A DNA stretch of 6,540 nt from an uncultured Clostridia bacterium (GCA_947589585.1 CANQCA010000071.1:1-6540), one strand, 5' to 3'. Shown: positions 1 through 6,255, counted from the first letter of the stretch. Notes: generated by a model not told the origin, from the sequence alone. Numbers and translations are program-made.

Positions 1-1382
1 CCGCCAACTCCTTTATCGTCGTCAGCGGCATCTACACGCCGAAAGAGAGTGGGACGTACTATCTCGGGCTGGAGAGCGGGCACAAAGATGCCGCGCTGTA
101 CCTCTCCACGGACGGAAAGACGTATACGCTCCATGTTACCGCAAGTCAAAACTCGAGCGGCGGACTGTATCAAGAGGGTTCGGTTATAAAGGTTGCAAAG
201 CAGTTTACTTTTACAAAAGATCAACCCGTCTACTTCCGCGAAGTATTGGCGATCGACCCCGATGAGGGTGCGGATAACCATATCAAGATGATTTGGGGCG
301 CAGAAAGCTGCTCGGTAGACGCATTGACAGATCAGCCCGCCGCGAGTGCCGACCATACGGGTTACGCTTACCGTTTGATAGAAACCGTCGAAGAAGAATA
401 CGAGCTCGAATATTGGACAGACCACGAGGAGACATACTTTGACCCCGTTGAAGTCGGACAGTCACTTGTTGAAGATAATATCGAATCCGAAGACCTGTCG
501 ATACCCGAGTATTTGCCTTTCAACGGCTACAACAAAGAGCCGCTTGCGCTTGGAAACCTCTTCAATGAAAATCCCCATGACATCTTTGCTGTCGGATTAA
601 AAGGAAAAACACTCAAACTTACAGTAAAGTTGGTGTATATAGCTGATACAGAAAAGGCAGAGGCGGAAGCAAAATCGATCACAGCAGATTCCTTTATCAT
701 CCACGCATATCCCGACTATGCGCCTACCGCATTCAAGCTGTTTGTGGGCGATTCCGAAGAAGAAATGAAGAAGGATAACGGCGGCACGCTTGTATATGAG
801 CAAGATGTCCCCAACGGTGTAAATAAGAACGGTACGATCAAGTGTTCCTTTAAGAACGGGCCGACGGAATTCAGTTACTACCGTCTTGAGATCTCCAAAA
901 CGGTCAGAGGGCGTGATAACAACGGCTACTTCCTCGTATTCAACGGCATCGAGTTCGGCACGACGTGGAACGTGAAGCAGCCTTCGGATAGGGACGTCGA
1001 AAAGCTCGGCGCTTGGGACAACGTCCGCACCGCCGGCTCCACCTTCGGCTATCTCATCACCGCCAAGGGCAAGACGGACAACGAGCCGTTCTCTACGCTC
1101 ACCATGAAGTTTACAGGCACACAGCTGCACATCCGCGCCCTCAGAGGGCCGGAATACGGCGCCGTGGAGATTTTGATCGACGGAAAATGGCTGTGCGACA
1201 TCGACCTGAGGCATGAAGAAAGAGGCTGGGTGGATATCCTGTCGAAGGATTTCCTCAATGCGCATTTCCAATCCGATGCAGTCTTCAACAGGCTCAAGGA
1301 GTTTTTGACCACGGACGAAGAGCACACGTTGACCCTGCGCAGCACGGAGCGCTTCAACGTCGACGCCGTCTACTACCGATGA
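1..1382 (+). CDS. C-terminal part of a large multidomain extracellular carbohydrate-binding-type protein (5' truncated)
   Basis: The frame is open from base 3 to a TGA at 1380-1382, giving 459 residues with no start inside the window; the TTG at 246 lies inside a continuous domain and is not the real start. Residues ~1-100 resemble a PA14-type beta-barrel (SGIYTPKESGTYYLGLES, later YFREVLAIDPDEG). Residues ~171-319 look like a discoidin/F5-8-type galactose-binding-like module (LGNLFNENPHDIF at the start, YYRLEISK and FNGIEFG near the end). Residues ~336-459 form another beta-sandwich module (FTGTQLHIRAL, VEILIDGKW, HTLTLRSTERFNVDAVYYR). Such modules usually append to surface glycoside hydrolases or adhesins, so a glycan-binding or glycan-degrading role is inferred; any catalytic domain would lie upstream. 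No LPXTG motif or C-terminal membrane anchor is visible. No terminator follows, so transcripts may run into the repressor gene 97 bases downstream. Base composition changes inside the gene. Confidence 0.75.
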   Translation, partial: ANSFIVVSGIYTPKESGTYYLGLESGHKDAALYLSTDGKTYTLHVTASQNSSGGLYQEGSVIKVAKQFTFTKDQPVYFREVLAIDPDEGADNHIKMIWGAESCSVDALTDQPAASADHTGYAYRLIETVEEEYELEYWTDHEETYFDPVEVGQSLVEDNIESEDLSIPEYLPFNGYNKEPLALGNLFNENPHDIFAVGLKGKTLKLTVKLVYIADTEKAEAEAKSITADSFIIHAYPDYAPTAFKLFVGDSEEEMKKDNGGTLVYEQDVPNGVNKNGTIKCSFKNGPTEFSYYRLEISKTVRGRDNNGYFLVFNGIEFGTTWNVKQPSDRDVEKLGAWDNVRTAGSTFGYLITAKGKTDNEPFSTLTMKFTGTQLHIRALRGPEYGAVEILIDGKWLCDIDLRHEERGWVDILSKDFLNAHFQSDAVFNRLKEFLTTDEEHTLTLRSTERFNVDAVYYR

Positions 1383-1422
1383 GCGGCCTGAAGCAACAAA
1401 CGCGCAAAACGAAAAAAATAAT

Positions 1423-1434
1423 GAAATCGGTTTC
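1423..1434 (+). promoter_or_regulatory. LacI-type operator, copy 1 (upstream of the repressor gene)
   Basis: GAAATCGGTTTC is a near-palindrome (GAAA/TTTC arms around TCGG) with the central CpG expected for LacI-family operators. It is identical to the copies at 4116 and 4303. It ends 9 bases before the -35 box of the repressor promoter, at roughly -56 to -45 from the predicted transcription start. That is an unusual place for simple steric repression. Autoregulation is inferred. Confidence 0.8.
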
Positions 1435-1443
1435 CGTTATGCA

Positions 1444-1472
1444 TTGACGAATTTCTTTGCGTGTGATACAAT
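1444..1472 (+). promoter_or_regulatory. Sigma-70/A promoter of the lacI-type repressor gene
   Basis: The -35 box is TTGACG (1444-1449) and the -10 box is TACAAT (1467-1472), separated by 17 bases. TG lies one base before the -10 (1464-1465), an extended -10 feature. The expected start point, about 7 bases past the -10, falls at 1478-1480, on or next to the ATG of the gene. Confidence 0.75.
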
Positions 1473-1479
1473 ACAGGAT

Positions 1480-2478
1480 ATGGTAACCATATACGATCTC
1501 TCCGAGGAGAGCGGCTTTTCGCCGAGCACGGTCTCCAAGGCGTTGAATAACTACAGCGGGGTGAACCCCGCCACACGAGAGAAGATCCTGCTCGCGGCAA
1601 AGAAGATCGGCTATACGCCCAATGCCAACGCGCGGGCGCTCAAGGCAAAGTGCTCCAAAAACCTCGGCGTGCTCTTCTATCTGCGCAACAGTCTCGACCT
1701 CACGCATTACTTCTTCATACAGGTCCTGAACGAATTCAAGCGCGTCACCGAGGGGCGGGGGTACGATATCACCCTTCTGAGCAAGGGGGCGGATGCGGGG
1801 GCGCAGGCCTTCGTCAAGCACTGCCACATGCGCCAGCTCGACGGCGTTCTCATTCTCGGCGACTACACCTCCGACCTCGTGCAGGAGCTTATGATCTCGG
1901 ATATCCCCTGCGTCGCCATCGACTATGCGGGCGACCTCATCCCCGGGGTCATGAGCGATAATTACGAGAAGACGCGCGCGCTCGTCTCCGAGCTCATCGG
2001 GATGGGGCATGAACGCATCCTTTTCTTCACGGGAGAGTTCAACTTCGTCACCGAGGAGCGGAAGAGGGGCTACGCCGACGCCTTCAGAGAGGTGAATAAG
2101 GAGCGGCTCCCCTGCGTCGAGGCACGCTATTACGATGCCGACCTCTCCGCGGAATATACCGAGAAATATTATCCCGCACTGCATCCCACGGCGATCATCT
2201 ATCCCGACGACTTCTCGGCGACGGGCGGGGTGAATGCCCTGCGCGGCATGGGGCTGTCCGTGCCCGACGATGTATCGGTGGCGACCTTCGACGGCGGCGT
2301 CCTCTCGCGTGTGACGAGCCCCGAGCTCACCTGCGTCCGCCAGAATGCGGAGGGGATCGGGCAGGCGCTCGCGGAAAAACTTCTCCGCATGATCGAGTGT
2401 GGCGACGACAAGATCGAACGCATTGTGGTGGAAGCGCAGATCCATTTCACCGAGAGCTGCAGACGTTTGAAAAAATAA
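1480..2478 (+). CDS. LacI-family transcriptional repressor
   Basis: This 332-residue protein has the usual LacI/GalR length and layout. Residues 3-58 are the DNA-binding part: a helix-turn-helix (TIYDLSEESGFSPSTVSKALN) followed by the hinge helix, with ARAL at 51-54. Leu54 matches the hinge leucine that wedges into the operator's central CpG in this family. In the recognition helix, Pro15, Ser16 and Lys20 occupy the positions of LacI Tyr17, Gln18 and Arg22. The rest is a periplasmic-binding-protein-like sugar-sensing domain, with the hallmarks VPDDVSVATFDG and LTCVRQNAEGIGQ. I chose ATG 1480 because it begins two residues closer to the HTH than E. coli LacI does; the TTG at 1444 is the -35 box. 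The only Shine-Dalgarno-like sequence, AGGA at 1475-1478, is one base from the ATG, too close to work normally. The likely targets are the three GAAATCGGTTTC sites in the window; the inducer is probably an oligosaccharide from the GH16 substrate (inference). Confidence 0.93.
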   Translation: MVTIYDLSEESGFSPSTVSKALNNYSGVNPATREKILLAAKKIGYTPNANARALKAKCSKNLGVLFYLRNSLDLTHYFFIQVLNEFKRVTEGRGYDITLLSKGADAGAQAFVKHCHMRQLDGVLILGDYTSDLVQELMISDIPCVAIDYAGDLIPGVMSDNYEKTRALVSELIGMGHERILFFTGEFNFVTEERKRGYADAFREVNKERLPCVEARYYDADLSAEYTEKYYPALHPTAIIYPDDFSATGGVNALRGMGLSVPDDVSVATFDGGVLSRVTSPELTCVRQNAEGIGQALAEKLLRMIECGDDKIERIVVEAQIHFTESCRRLKK

Positions 2479-2491
2479 ATCCAACGAAAAG

Positions 2492-2527
2492 AATACGCCC
2501 CCCGGCACGATGGCCGGAGGGCGTATT
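2492..2527. terminator. Bidirectional intrinsic terminator between converging genes
   Basis: A strong hairpin: 2492-2500 pairs with 2519-2527 (9 bp), then one C/A mismatch, then 2502-2506 pairs with 2513-2517 (5 bp), with a 6-base loop. On the + strand the stem runs into a short T run (2526-2529). On the - strand it is followed by CTTTTC and, further on, a T-rich stretch opposite 2468-2480. It lies 13 bases after the repressor stop and about 25 bases after the GH16 stop, so it can serve both. Confidence 0.88.
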
Positions 2528-2551
2528 TTCAAGAGAATAATGGAGGTGAAA

Positions 2552-4099
2552 CTATTTGCCAAGGTAGATGAGGGAGAGATCGTCGAAGTAGCAATTTCCC
2601 GCGGCGGCCTTGTTGAGAAGGTAATAGCGGATGCTCTTGATGTTCTCCTTTTCTACCGTGAACTCGATCTCGAAATCTTTCCACTCCGCGCTGCTTCCCA
2701 GCTCGATCGTCTTATTCCCGTTCGTCGAGGATGATGTGGAATAGCCGATGAGATAGGTATAGCGGAATGCCGCGACGGCGTCCCCCGTGGTGCGGTATCT
2801 TCCCGTGAGCTTATATCTGAAGCCCGTCGCCGCGCCGCGCAGCCACTGGCCGAGGAGCCCGCCGTTTACGATCTCCGCGCAGACGTTCTGCGTCTCGAGA
2901 CCCGCGTTTTCGATATAGCCGGGATCGACGGAGCTGTTCTCGACGAAGGATTCCGAGGACGTGTCCGTCACCGTGTAATCCTTCCACGGGTTGCCGTAGT
3001 AGCCGTAGCTCGAGCTGCTCCGCTCGAAGTCGCCGTTCGCGCACTTGTTCGCCGCAGGGACCTTTGTGAGCGTCTTGGGAACGTAATTCTCGGCATAATT
3101 GCGGTTCTGCACGGGGCGCTGTTCCCAGTTTTGCATCTCGAAGGGGATATACCGCCACCACGAGATCTCGGCATAGTCGCTCTCGAACATGCGGCTGTCC
3201 GCCGATTTGTATTCCATATCGGGGTTGGTCACGCCGCCGCCCGCCCAAGAGGGGCACCAGATGCCGAGGTTGAGCGTCGCATTGGTGGTGGGGACGTTGC
3301 TATCGATCGTCAGCGTCTTCACGCCGTCGATATAGTAATCCACATAGGGGACTTCCGCATCCGTCACCCAATCGAAGGAATATACATGCCAGTCGCCGTC
3401 GTTGACGAAGAACTCGACGGGCTGCGTGTAGTTGGAGTTATTGTCGGGAGAGGTCCAGGTCGTATAGAACACATTGGAGAAGTCGGGCTTGAGGCCGAGC
3501 TCGATATCGATCTCATTCTGCTGCGTGGAGCCGTTATTCAGGGTGAACCACGAGTACGCCCACATGGAGGTGAGGGCGCCCACGCGCGGGCACGCCTTCA
3601 TCTTGACGTCGTATCTGCCGGGGCCGAGCGCCTCGATGGTGGAAAGGCAGGCGCCCGTGTTCACGCCAAAGCCCTGCGAAGCGGTGAAAAGGCTGTTCCC
3701 GTCGCCGTACTCGGGCTTTTCTTCCTCGGTGTAGAGGGCATCCTTTTCCATATCGTAATAGGAACCGTTCGCTCGGAGAAGAAGGTGGGTCTCGGGCGAG
3801 GCGGGGTCGTTTACGAGGAAGACGTTCTGCGGCCGCACGCCGTTCTGGTCGGTATTCCACCCTTCCCAGACGGAATCCGAGATGACCCAGCGGGAGAGGT
3901 CGATGCCCTCTTTGAAATCGTCGTAGAGCATCTCGTCGTAGTTGAGTTTGCAGCGCTCCGCGATGGAACGGTAGTACTCGTCGCCGAAGTCGAAGGTCTT
4001 TTCCGCAAGTTTATCGCCGCCGTCGCACCCCGCGGCCCCGAAGGCCGATGCGGCAAGGGCACCCGCCGCAAGTATGATCAGCGCCTTGTGAAGTTTCAT
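2552..4099 (-). CDS. GH16 family endo-glycanase lipoprotein with C-terminal CBM-like module
   Basis: The protein has 515 residues. Residues 1-25 are a lipoprotein signal peptide (basic MKLHK, hydrophobic core, lipobox AAGC with Cys25), so the enzyme should be tethered on the outer face of the membrane. Residues ~60-320 are the GH16 jelly-roll domain. It carries the EIDIE signature at 196-200, with Glu196 as predicted nucleophile and Glu200 as acid/base, plus NGVRPQNVFL near 87 and GDWHVYSFDW near 235. EXDXE is the form seen in lichenase and xyloglucanase-type GH16 members. The substrate is probably a beta-1,3/1,4-glucan, but galactans cannot be excluded. Residues ~350-515 look like a CBM4/9-type galactose-binding-like module (NGDFE near 355, FDDLSLIYLG at the end). 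The start has the Shine-Dalgarno GGGAGGG (4104-4110), four bases from the ATG. The stop is TAG. An operator lies in its short leader, so LacI-type repression is likely. Confidence 0.93.
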   Translation of the reverse strand: MKLHKALIILAAGALAASAFGAAGCDGGDKLAEKTFDFGDEYYRSIAERCKLNYDEMLYDDFKEGIDLSRWVISDSVWEGWNTDQNGVRPQNVFLVNDPASPETHLLLRANGSYYDMEKDALYTEEEKPEYGDGNSLFTASQGFGVNTGACLSTIEALGPGRYDVKMKACPRVGALTSMWAYSWFTLNNGSTQQNEIDIELGLKPDFSNVFYTTWTSPDNNSNYTQPVEFFVNDGDWHVYSFDWVTDAEVPYVDYYIDGVKTLTIDSNVPTTNATLNLGIWCPSWAGGGVTNPDMEYKSADSRMFESDYAEISWWRYIPFEMQNWEQRPVQNRNYAENYVPKTLTKVPAANKCANGDFERSSSSYGYYGNPWKDYTVTDTSSESFVENSSVDPGYIENAGLETQNVCAEIVNGGLLGQWLRGAATGFRYKLTGRYRTTGDAVAAFRYTYLIGYSTSSSTNGNKTIELGSSAEWKDFEIEFTVEKENIKSIRYYLLNKAAAGNCYFDDLSLIYLGK

Positions 4100-4115
4100 A
4101 AATCCCTCCCGTATA

Positions 4116-4127
4116 GAAATCGGTTTC
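4116..4127. promoter_or_regulatory. LacI-type operator, copy 2 (GH16 leader)
   Basis: GAAATCGGTTTC, identical to copies 1 and 3. For the leftward GH16 transcript it sits about 7 to 19 bases after the predicted start point and just upstream of the Shine-Dalgarno. This is a classic place for a repressor to block the polymerase. Confidence 0.85.
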
Positions 4128-4141
4128 TTAAATCCGCCCTA

Positions 4142-4170
4142 ATTATATCTCGGAAAATGGCCGTTGTCAA
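4142..4170 (-). promoter_or_regulatory. Perfect-consensus sigma-70/A promoter of the GH16 gene
   Basis: Read on the minus strand: TTGACA (4165-4170), 17-base spacer, TATAAT (4142-4147). Both hexamers match the consensus exactly. The predicted start is near 4133-4135, giving a leader of about 35 nt that contains operator copy 2. Confidence 0.9.
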
Positions 4171-4231
4171 CTGCTTTTGAAAAAAATTAAAATATTTTGG
4201 GAGAAAATTGCAAAAATTTTGCCTTTTGCTG
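4171..4231. other. AT-rich spacer between the divergent promoters
   Basis: These 61 bases lie between the two -35 boxes and are very rich in A and T runs (for example GAAAAAAATTAAAATATTTT at 4179-4198), unlike the surrounding genes. They could act as UP elements for both promoters (inference). A short perfect inverted repeat, GCAAAA-A-TTTTGC, lies at 4210-4222 and could be a further protein site, though repeats this simple are common in AT-rich DNA. No gene is present. Confidence 0.6.
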
Positions 4232-4260
4232 TTGACATAACGCATTTGCCGTGCTATAAT
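4232..4260 (+). promoter_or_regulatory. Perfect-consensus sigma-70/A promoter of the sugar-transporter operon
   Basis: TTGACA (4232-4237), 17-base spacer, TATAAT (4255-4260), with TG at 4252-4253 as an extended -10. The predicted start is near 4267, about 240 bases before the first gene. Confidence 0.9.
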
Positions 4261-4301
4261 TCAAATCGAAAATGGGTCTCTGCTATTTTTTTGCCCCTTA
4301 T

Positions 4302-4315
4302 GGAAATCGGTTTCC
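4302..4315. promoter_or_regulatory. LacI-type operator, copy 3 (transporter leader)
   Basis: GGAAATCGGTTTCC is the most symmetric of the three copies (arms GGAAA/TTTCC). Its 12-base core, 4303-4314, is identical to the others. It lies about 35 to 48 bases after the predicted transporter start point, so it would work as a roadblock or as the partner of copy 2 in a loop, not by covering the promoter. Confidence 0.85.
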
Positions 4316-4381
4316 TACACTGTTTTCCTAAGAATTTCCGTGAGAGAACGGGAAAATGCGGGGGCGTGGCAGAGGGGCGGA

Positions 4382-4425
4382 GCGGATATTTTCATATCCG
4401 CATGAAGGCAGAACCGTTCTGCCTT
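4382..4425 (+). other. Two tandem perfect hairpins in the transporter leader
   Basis: The first hairpin pairs GCGGATAT (4382-4389) with ATATCCGC (4394-4401) around a TTTC loop. The second pairs AAGGCAGAA (4405-4413) with TTCTGCCTT (4417-4425) around CCG. They are three bases apart, have no mismatches and have unrelated stem sequences. The region after them is ACAAAAAAC, not a U tract, so they are not a terminator on this strand. A role in mRNA stability or processing, or as a protein-binding element, is possible; none is shown. Confidence 0.65.
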
Positions 4426-4509
4426 ACAAAAAACATTACCCGGAAAGAGGTTCGCGATCGTGCGGCCGAATATAAAAACATTTATCTATAAGAAAGGGGG
4501 AAACCTGCT

Positions 4510-6255
4510 GTGAAAAAGAAGATCATCTCGCTTGTGCTCGCGGCCGTACTTACGGGCGGCGCTGCCTCGATGGCGGCGTGCGGTTCGTCCAAAAACGAAA
4601 ACGAGCTCTGGATCACCTACTTCAAGGGCGGCTACGGCTCGGAATGGGTGGAGACGCTCGCCCGCAAATTCGAGGAGGAGCACGAGGGCGTCAAGGTAAA
4701 GACCGCCGGCGATACCCAGCTCATCAACTCCGTCGCCAACATGATGGAGAACGGCACCAACTACGATCTGATCTTCTGCCATGATATCGCATGGGAAGAT
4801 TTCGTCGCACCAGGCTAGATCTATTGCCTCGACGATCTCTATAATACGGAAGTGAGCGAAGGGGTCACCTTTAAGGATCGCATCTGGGACGAAGACGTCC
4901 TCGCGAGCTGCCGCTATCCCGATGCAAACGGCGAGTACCATTATTATAAGGTCCCGTGGACGATCGGGACGGCGGGCATCGCCTATAACATTACCATCAT
5001 GGACAGGATCGACGCCTGGCTTCAAAAGCCCGCGGGGCAGGATTACCTCGCAACGGCAGAGGGCGGCGGCGACAAGACGCGCAAATGGAATAAGACTCCG
5101 CCCGCAGATTATTACGCGCTTTTGCAGTATTGCAACGATATCGCCGCGGCGAATCTGAGCGTGGACCCCGACGAGCCCACTTCGGAAAAGATCGTTCCCT
5201 TCACATGGTCGGGCATCGAAGAAGAGTGGCAGTGGGACTATGTTCTCTTCGACTGGTGGGGGCAGCTCGCGGGCCCGCAGACCATGAACACCTTCAAGAA
5301 TTTCGCCAACGTCGACGAAAACTTCAACCTCGACGTCACCAAGCAAAATTCCCCCGTCAAGGAAGTCTACGATCCCGATAAAGCGGCGGTCGTGAGGAAT
5401 GCGGACGGCACGCTGAACGCCGAAGAGAGCACCTTTATCGGCTGGAAGGAATTCAAGCAGGCATACACGCTCTGGTACGACCTCGTCGTCGGCCATAAGG
5501 ATTGGTCGTACGCGAACGTGCATAATCTCAGCAAATTCGATAACGAGCAGAAATTCGCAAACGGCGTCGCGGCGATGACCCCCGCGGCATGCTGGATCGA
5601 GTACGAATCCAAGATCTATCTCGAGGCAAGCGGCCAACAGGTCTCCATCATGCCCACGCCCATGATCTCCAATGTCAAGCTGGATGCAAGCGGCAAGGTG
5701 CTCGCAAAAGATGCGACAAATGCCGCGACCGTCCTCGACGCCATCCGTGCAGACGCGGACGCTACGGAAAAAGTCGCCACCGTCAACGGCAACAAGTATA
5801 ACAGGGTATCCTTCACGAGCTCCTTCGGCGACAGCGTGATGATCCCCGCCGCTTCGAGCGGAAGAGACCTCGCCGTCGAGTTCCTTCTCTTCATGCAGCG
5901 CGAAGAGAACGCAAAGCTGTTCACCAAGCTCTCGGGCGGCACCGTCCTTCCCTATAAATACGAATATTGGAACAGCTTTGTAGAGGACGGCGTGGATAAG
6001 GCTTCGGCCTGGCAGAAGTCCATCTTCGAGATCGACAGAAACAGCACCAAGTTCAACAACTATACCCAGCACCCGATGATGCGCAAGACCGATCTCCGCG
6101 GCACGGCGCGCATGACCACCATCTGGCCCGAGAACGGCTACTACTACCTCAAGGCTTGGCAAAACGCCGCCGCCTATACGCCCGATTCGCTCTTCGACGA
6201 TATCTATAATAAGACGGTCTCGGCGAAGTGGAATATCTATCTGAATGACCTTTGA
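4510..6255 (+). CDS. Sugar ABC transporter substrate-binding lipoprotein, interrupted by an in-frame TAG (possible pseudogene)
   Basis: The gene starts with GTG 4510 after the Shine-Dalgarno AAAGGGGG and would encode 581 residues if codon 103 were sense. Residues 1-24 are a lipoprotein signal (MKKKIISLVLAAVL, lipobox MAAC, Cys24). The rest looks like a family-1 extracellular solute-binding protein for sugars (ELWITYFKGGYGSEWVETLA near the start, then YKVPWTIGTAGIAYN and a late GDSVMIPAASSGRDLAVEFLLFMQ). Such proteins capture oligosaccharides outside the membrane and hand them to a MalF/MalG-type permease pair. Codon 103 (4816-4818) is TAG; the same frame continues as a good domain (IYCLDDLYNTE) to TGA 6253-6255, so there is no frameshift. 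A truncated product would be only 102 residues. Restart at GTG 4852 lacks a convincing ribosome site and would give a protein with no signal or lipid anchor. The permease gene follows after 22 bases. Family assignment is firm; functionality is uncertain. Confidence 0.88.
4816..4818 (+). other. In-frame amber (TAG) codon inside the binding-protein gene
   Basis: The codons around it read Phe-Val-Ala-Pro-Gly-TAG-Ile-Tyr-Cys-Leu-Asp-Asp. Both flanks belong to the same protein in the same frame. One base change would give Tyr (TAC or TAT), Gln, Lys, Glu, Trp, Ser or Leu. The GH16 gene of this window ends with TAG, which argues that TAG is a real stop here. Confidence 0.9.

Larger units (their letters stand above)
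4267..4509 (+). promoter_or_regulatory. Long structured 5' leader of the transporter operon
   Basis: About 240 nt of predicted untranslated RNA. It contains operator copy 3, an imperfect stem (4335-4341 with 4348-4355, one bulged G) and two tandem perfect hairpins at 4382-4425. It ends in the Shine-Dalgarno AAAGGGGG (4493-4500), nine bases before the GTG start. Neither tandem hairpin is followed by a T run, so I see no classical attenuator. It matches no riboswitch class I recognise. The open frame crossing it (4177-4491) has no ribosome site and spans the promoter, so I do not call a gene. Confidence 0.5.

Noticed and set aside
597..1325. A 242-codon minus-strand open frame in the first gene
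   Set aside because: No ribosome site or domain; opposite a continuous beta-sandwich protein.
1444..1446. TTG 1444 as the start of the repressor
   Set aside because: It is the -35 box of the promoter and would add 12 residues that LacI-family proteins do not have before the helix-turn-helix.
1354..2562. A 402-codon minus-strand open frame opposite the repressor
   Set aside because: It runs through the terminator hairpin and the repressor promoter and has no family resemblance, while the plus strand has a clear LacI-family protein.
3131..4180. A 349-codon open frame on the plus strand opposite the GH16 gene
   Set aside because: Antisense shadow. It crosses the GH16 promoter and operator and has no recognisable domain, whereas the minus strand has a signal peptide, GH16 motif and ribosome site.
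4405..4430. Intrinsic terminator/attenuator in the transporter leader
   Set aside because: The hairpin is good, but the following bases are ACAAAAAAC instead of a T run, so termination on the plus strand is not supported.
4177..4491. Possible 104-residue small protein in the transporter leader
   Set aside because: Its start lies upstream of the promoter at 4232-4260, it contains both promoter boxes and operator 3, and no Shine-Dalgarno precedes it. No in-frame start inside the transcript stood out.
4816..4818. Pyrrolysine insertion or genome-wide TAG recoding
   Set aside because: The GH16 gene ends with TAG directly before a terminator, and solute-binding proteins are not a known pyrrolysine family. 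A mutation or sequence error is simpler, though a CUA tRNA elsewhere cannot be excluded from this window.
4852..6255. An independent gene starting at GTG 4852
   Set aside because: It is the same frame and the same protein as 4510-4815, with no convincing Shine-Dalgarno before it and no signal peptide. It is better read as the downstream part of the interrupted gene.
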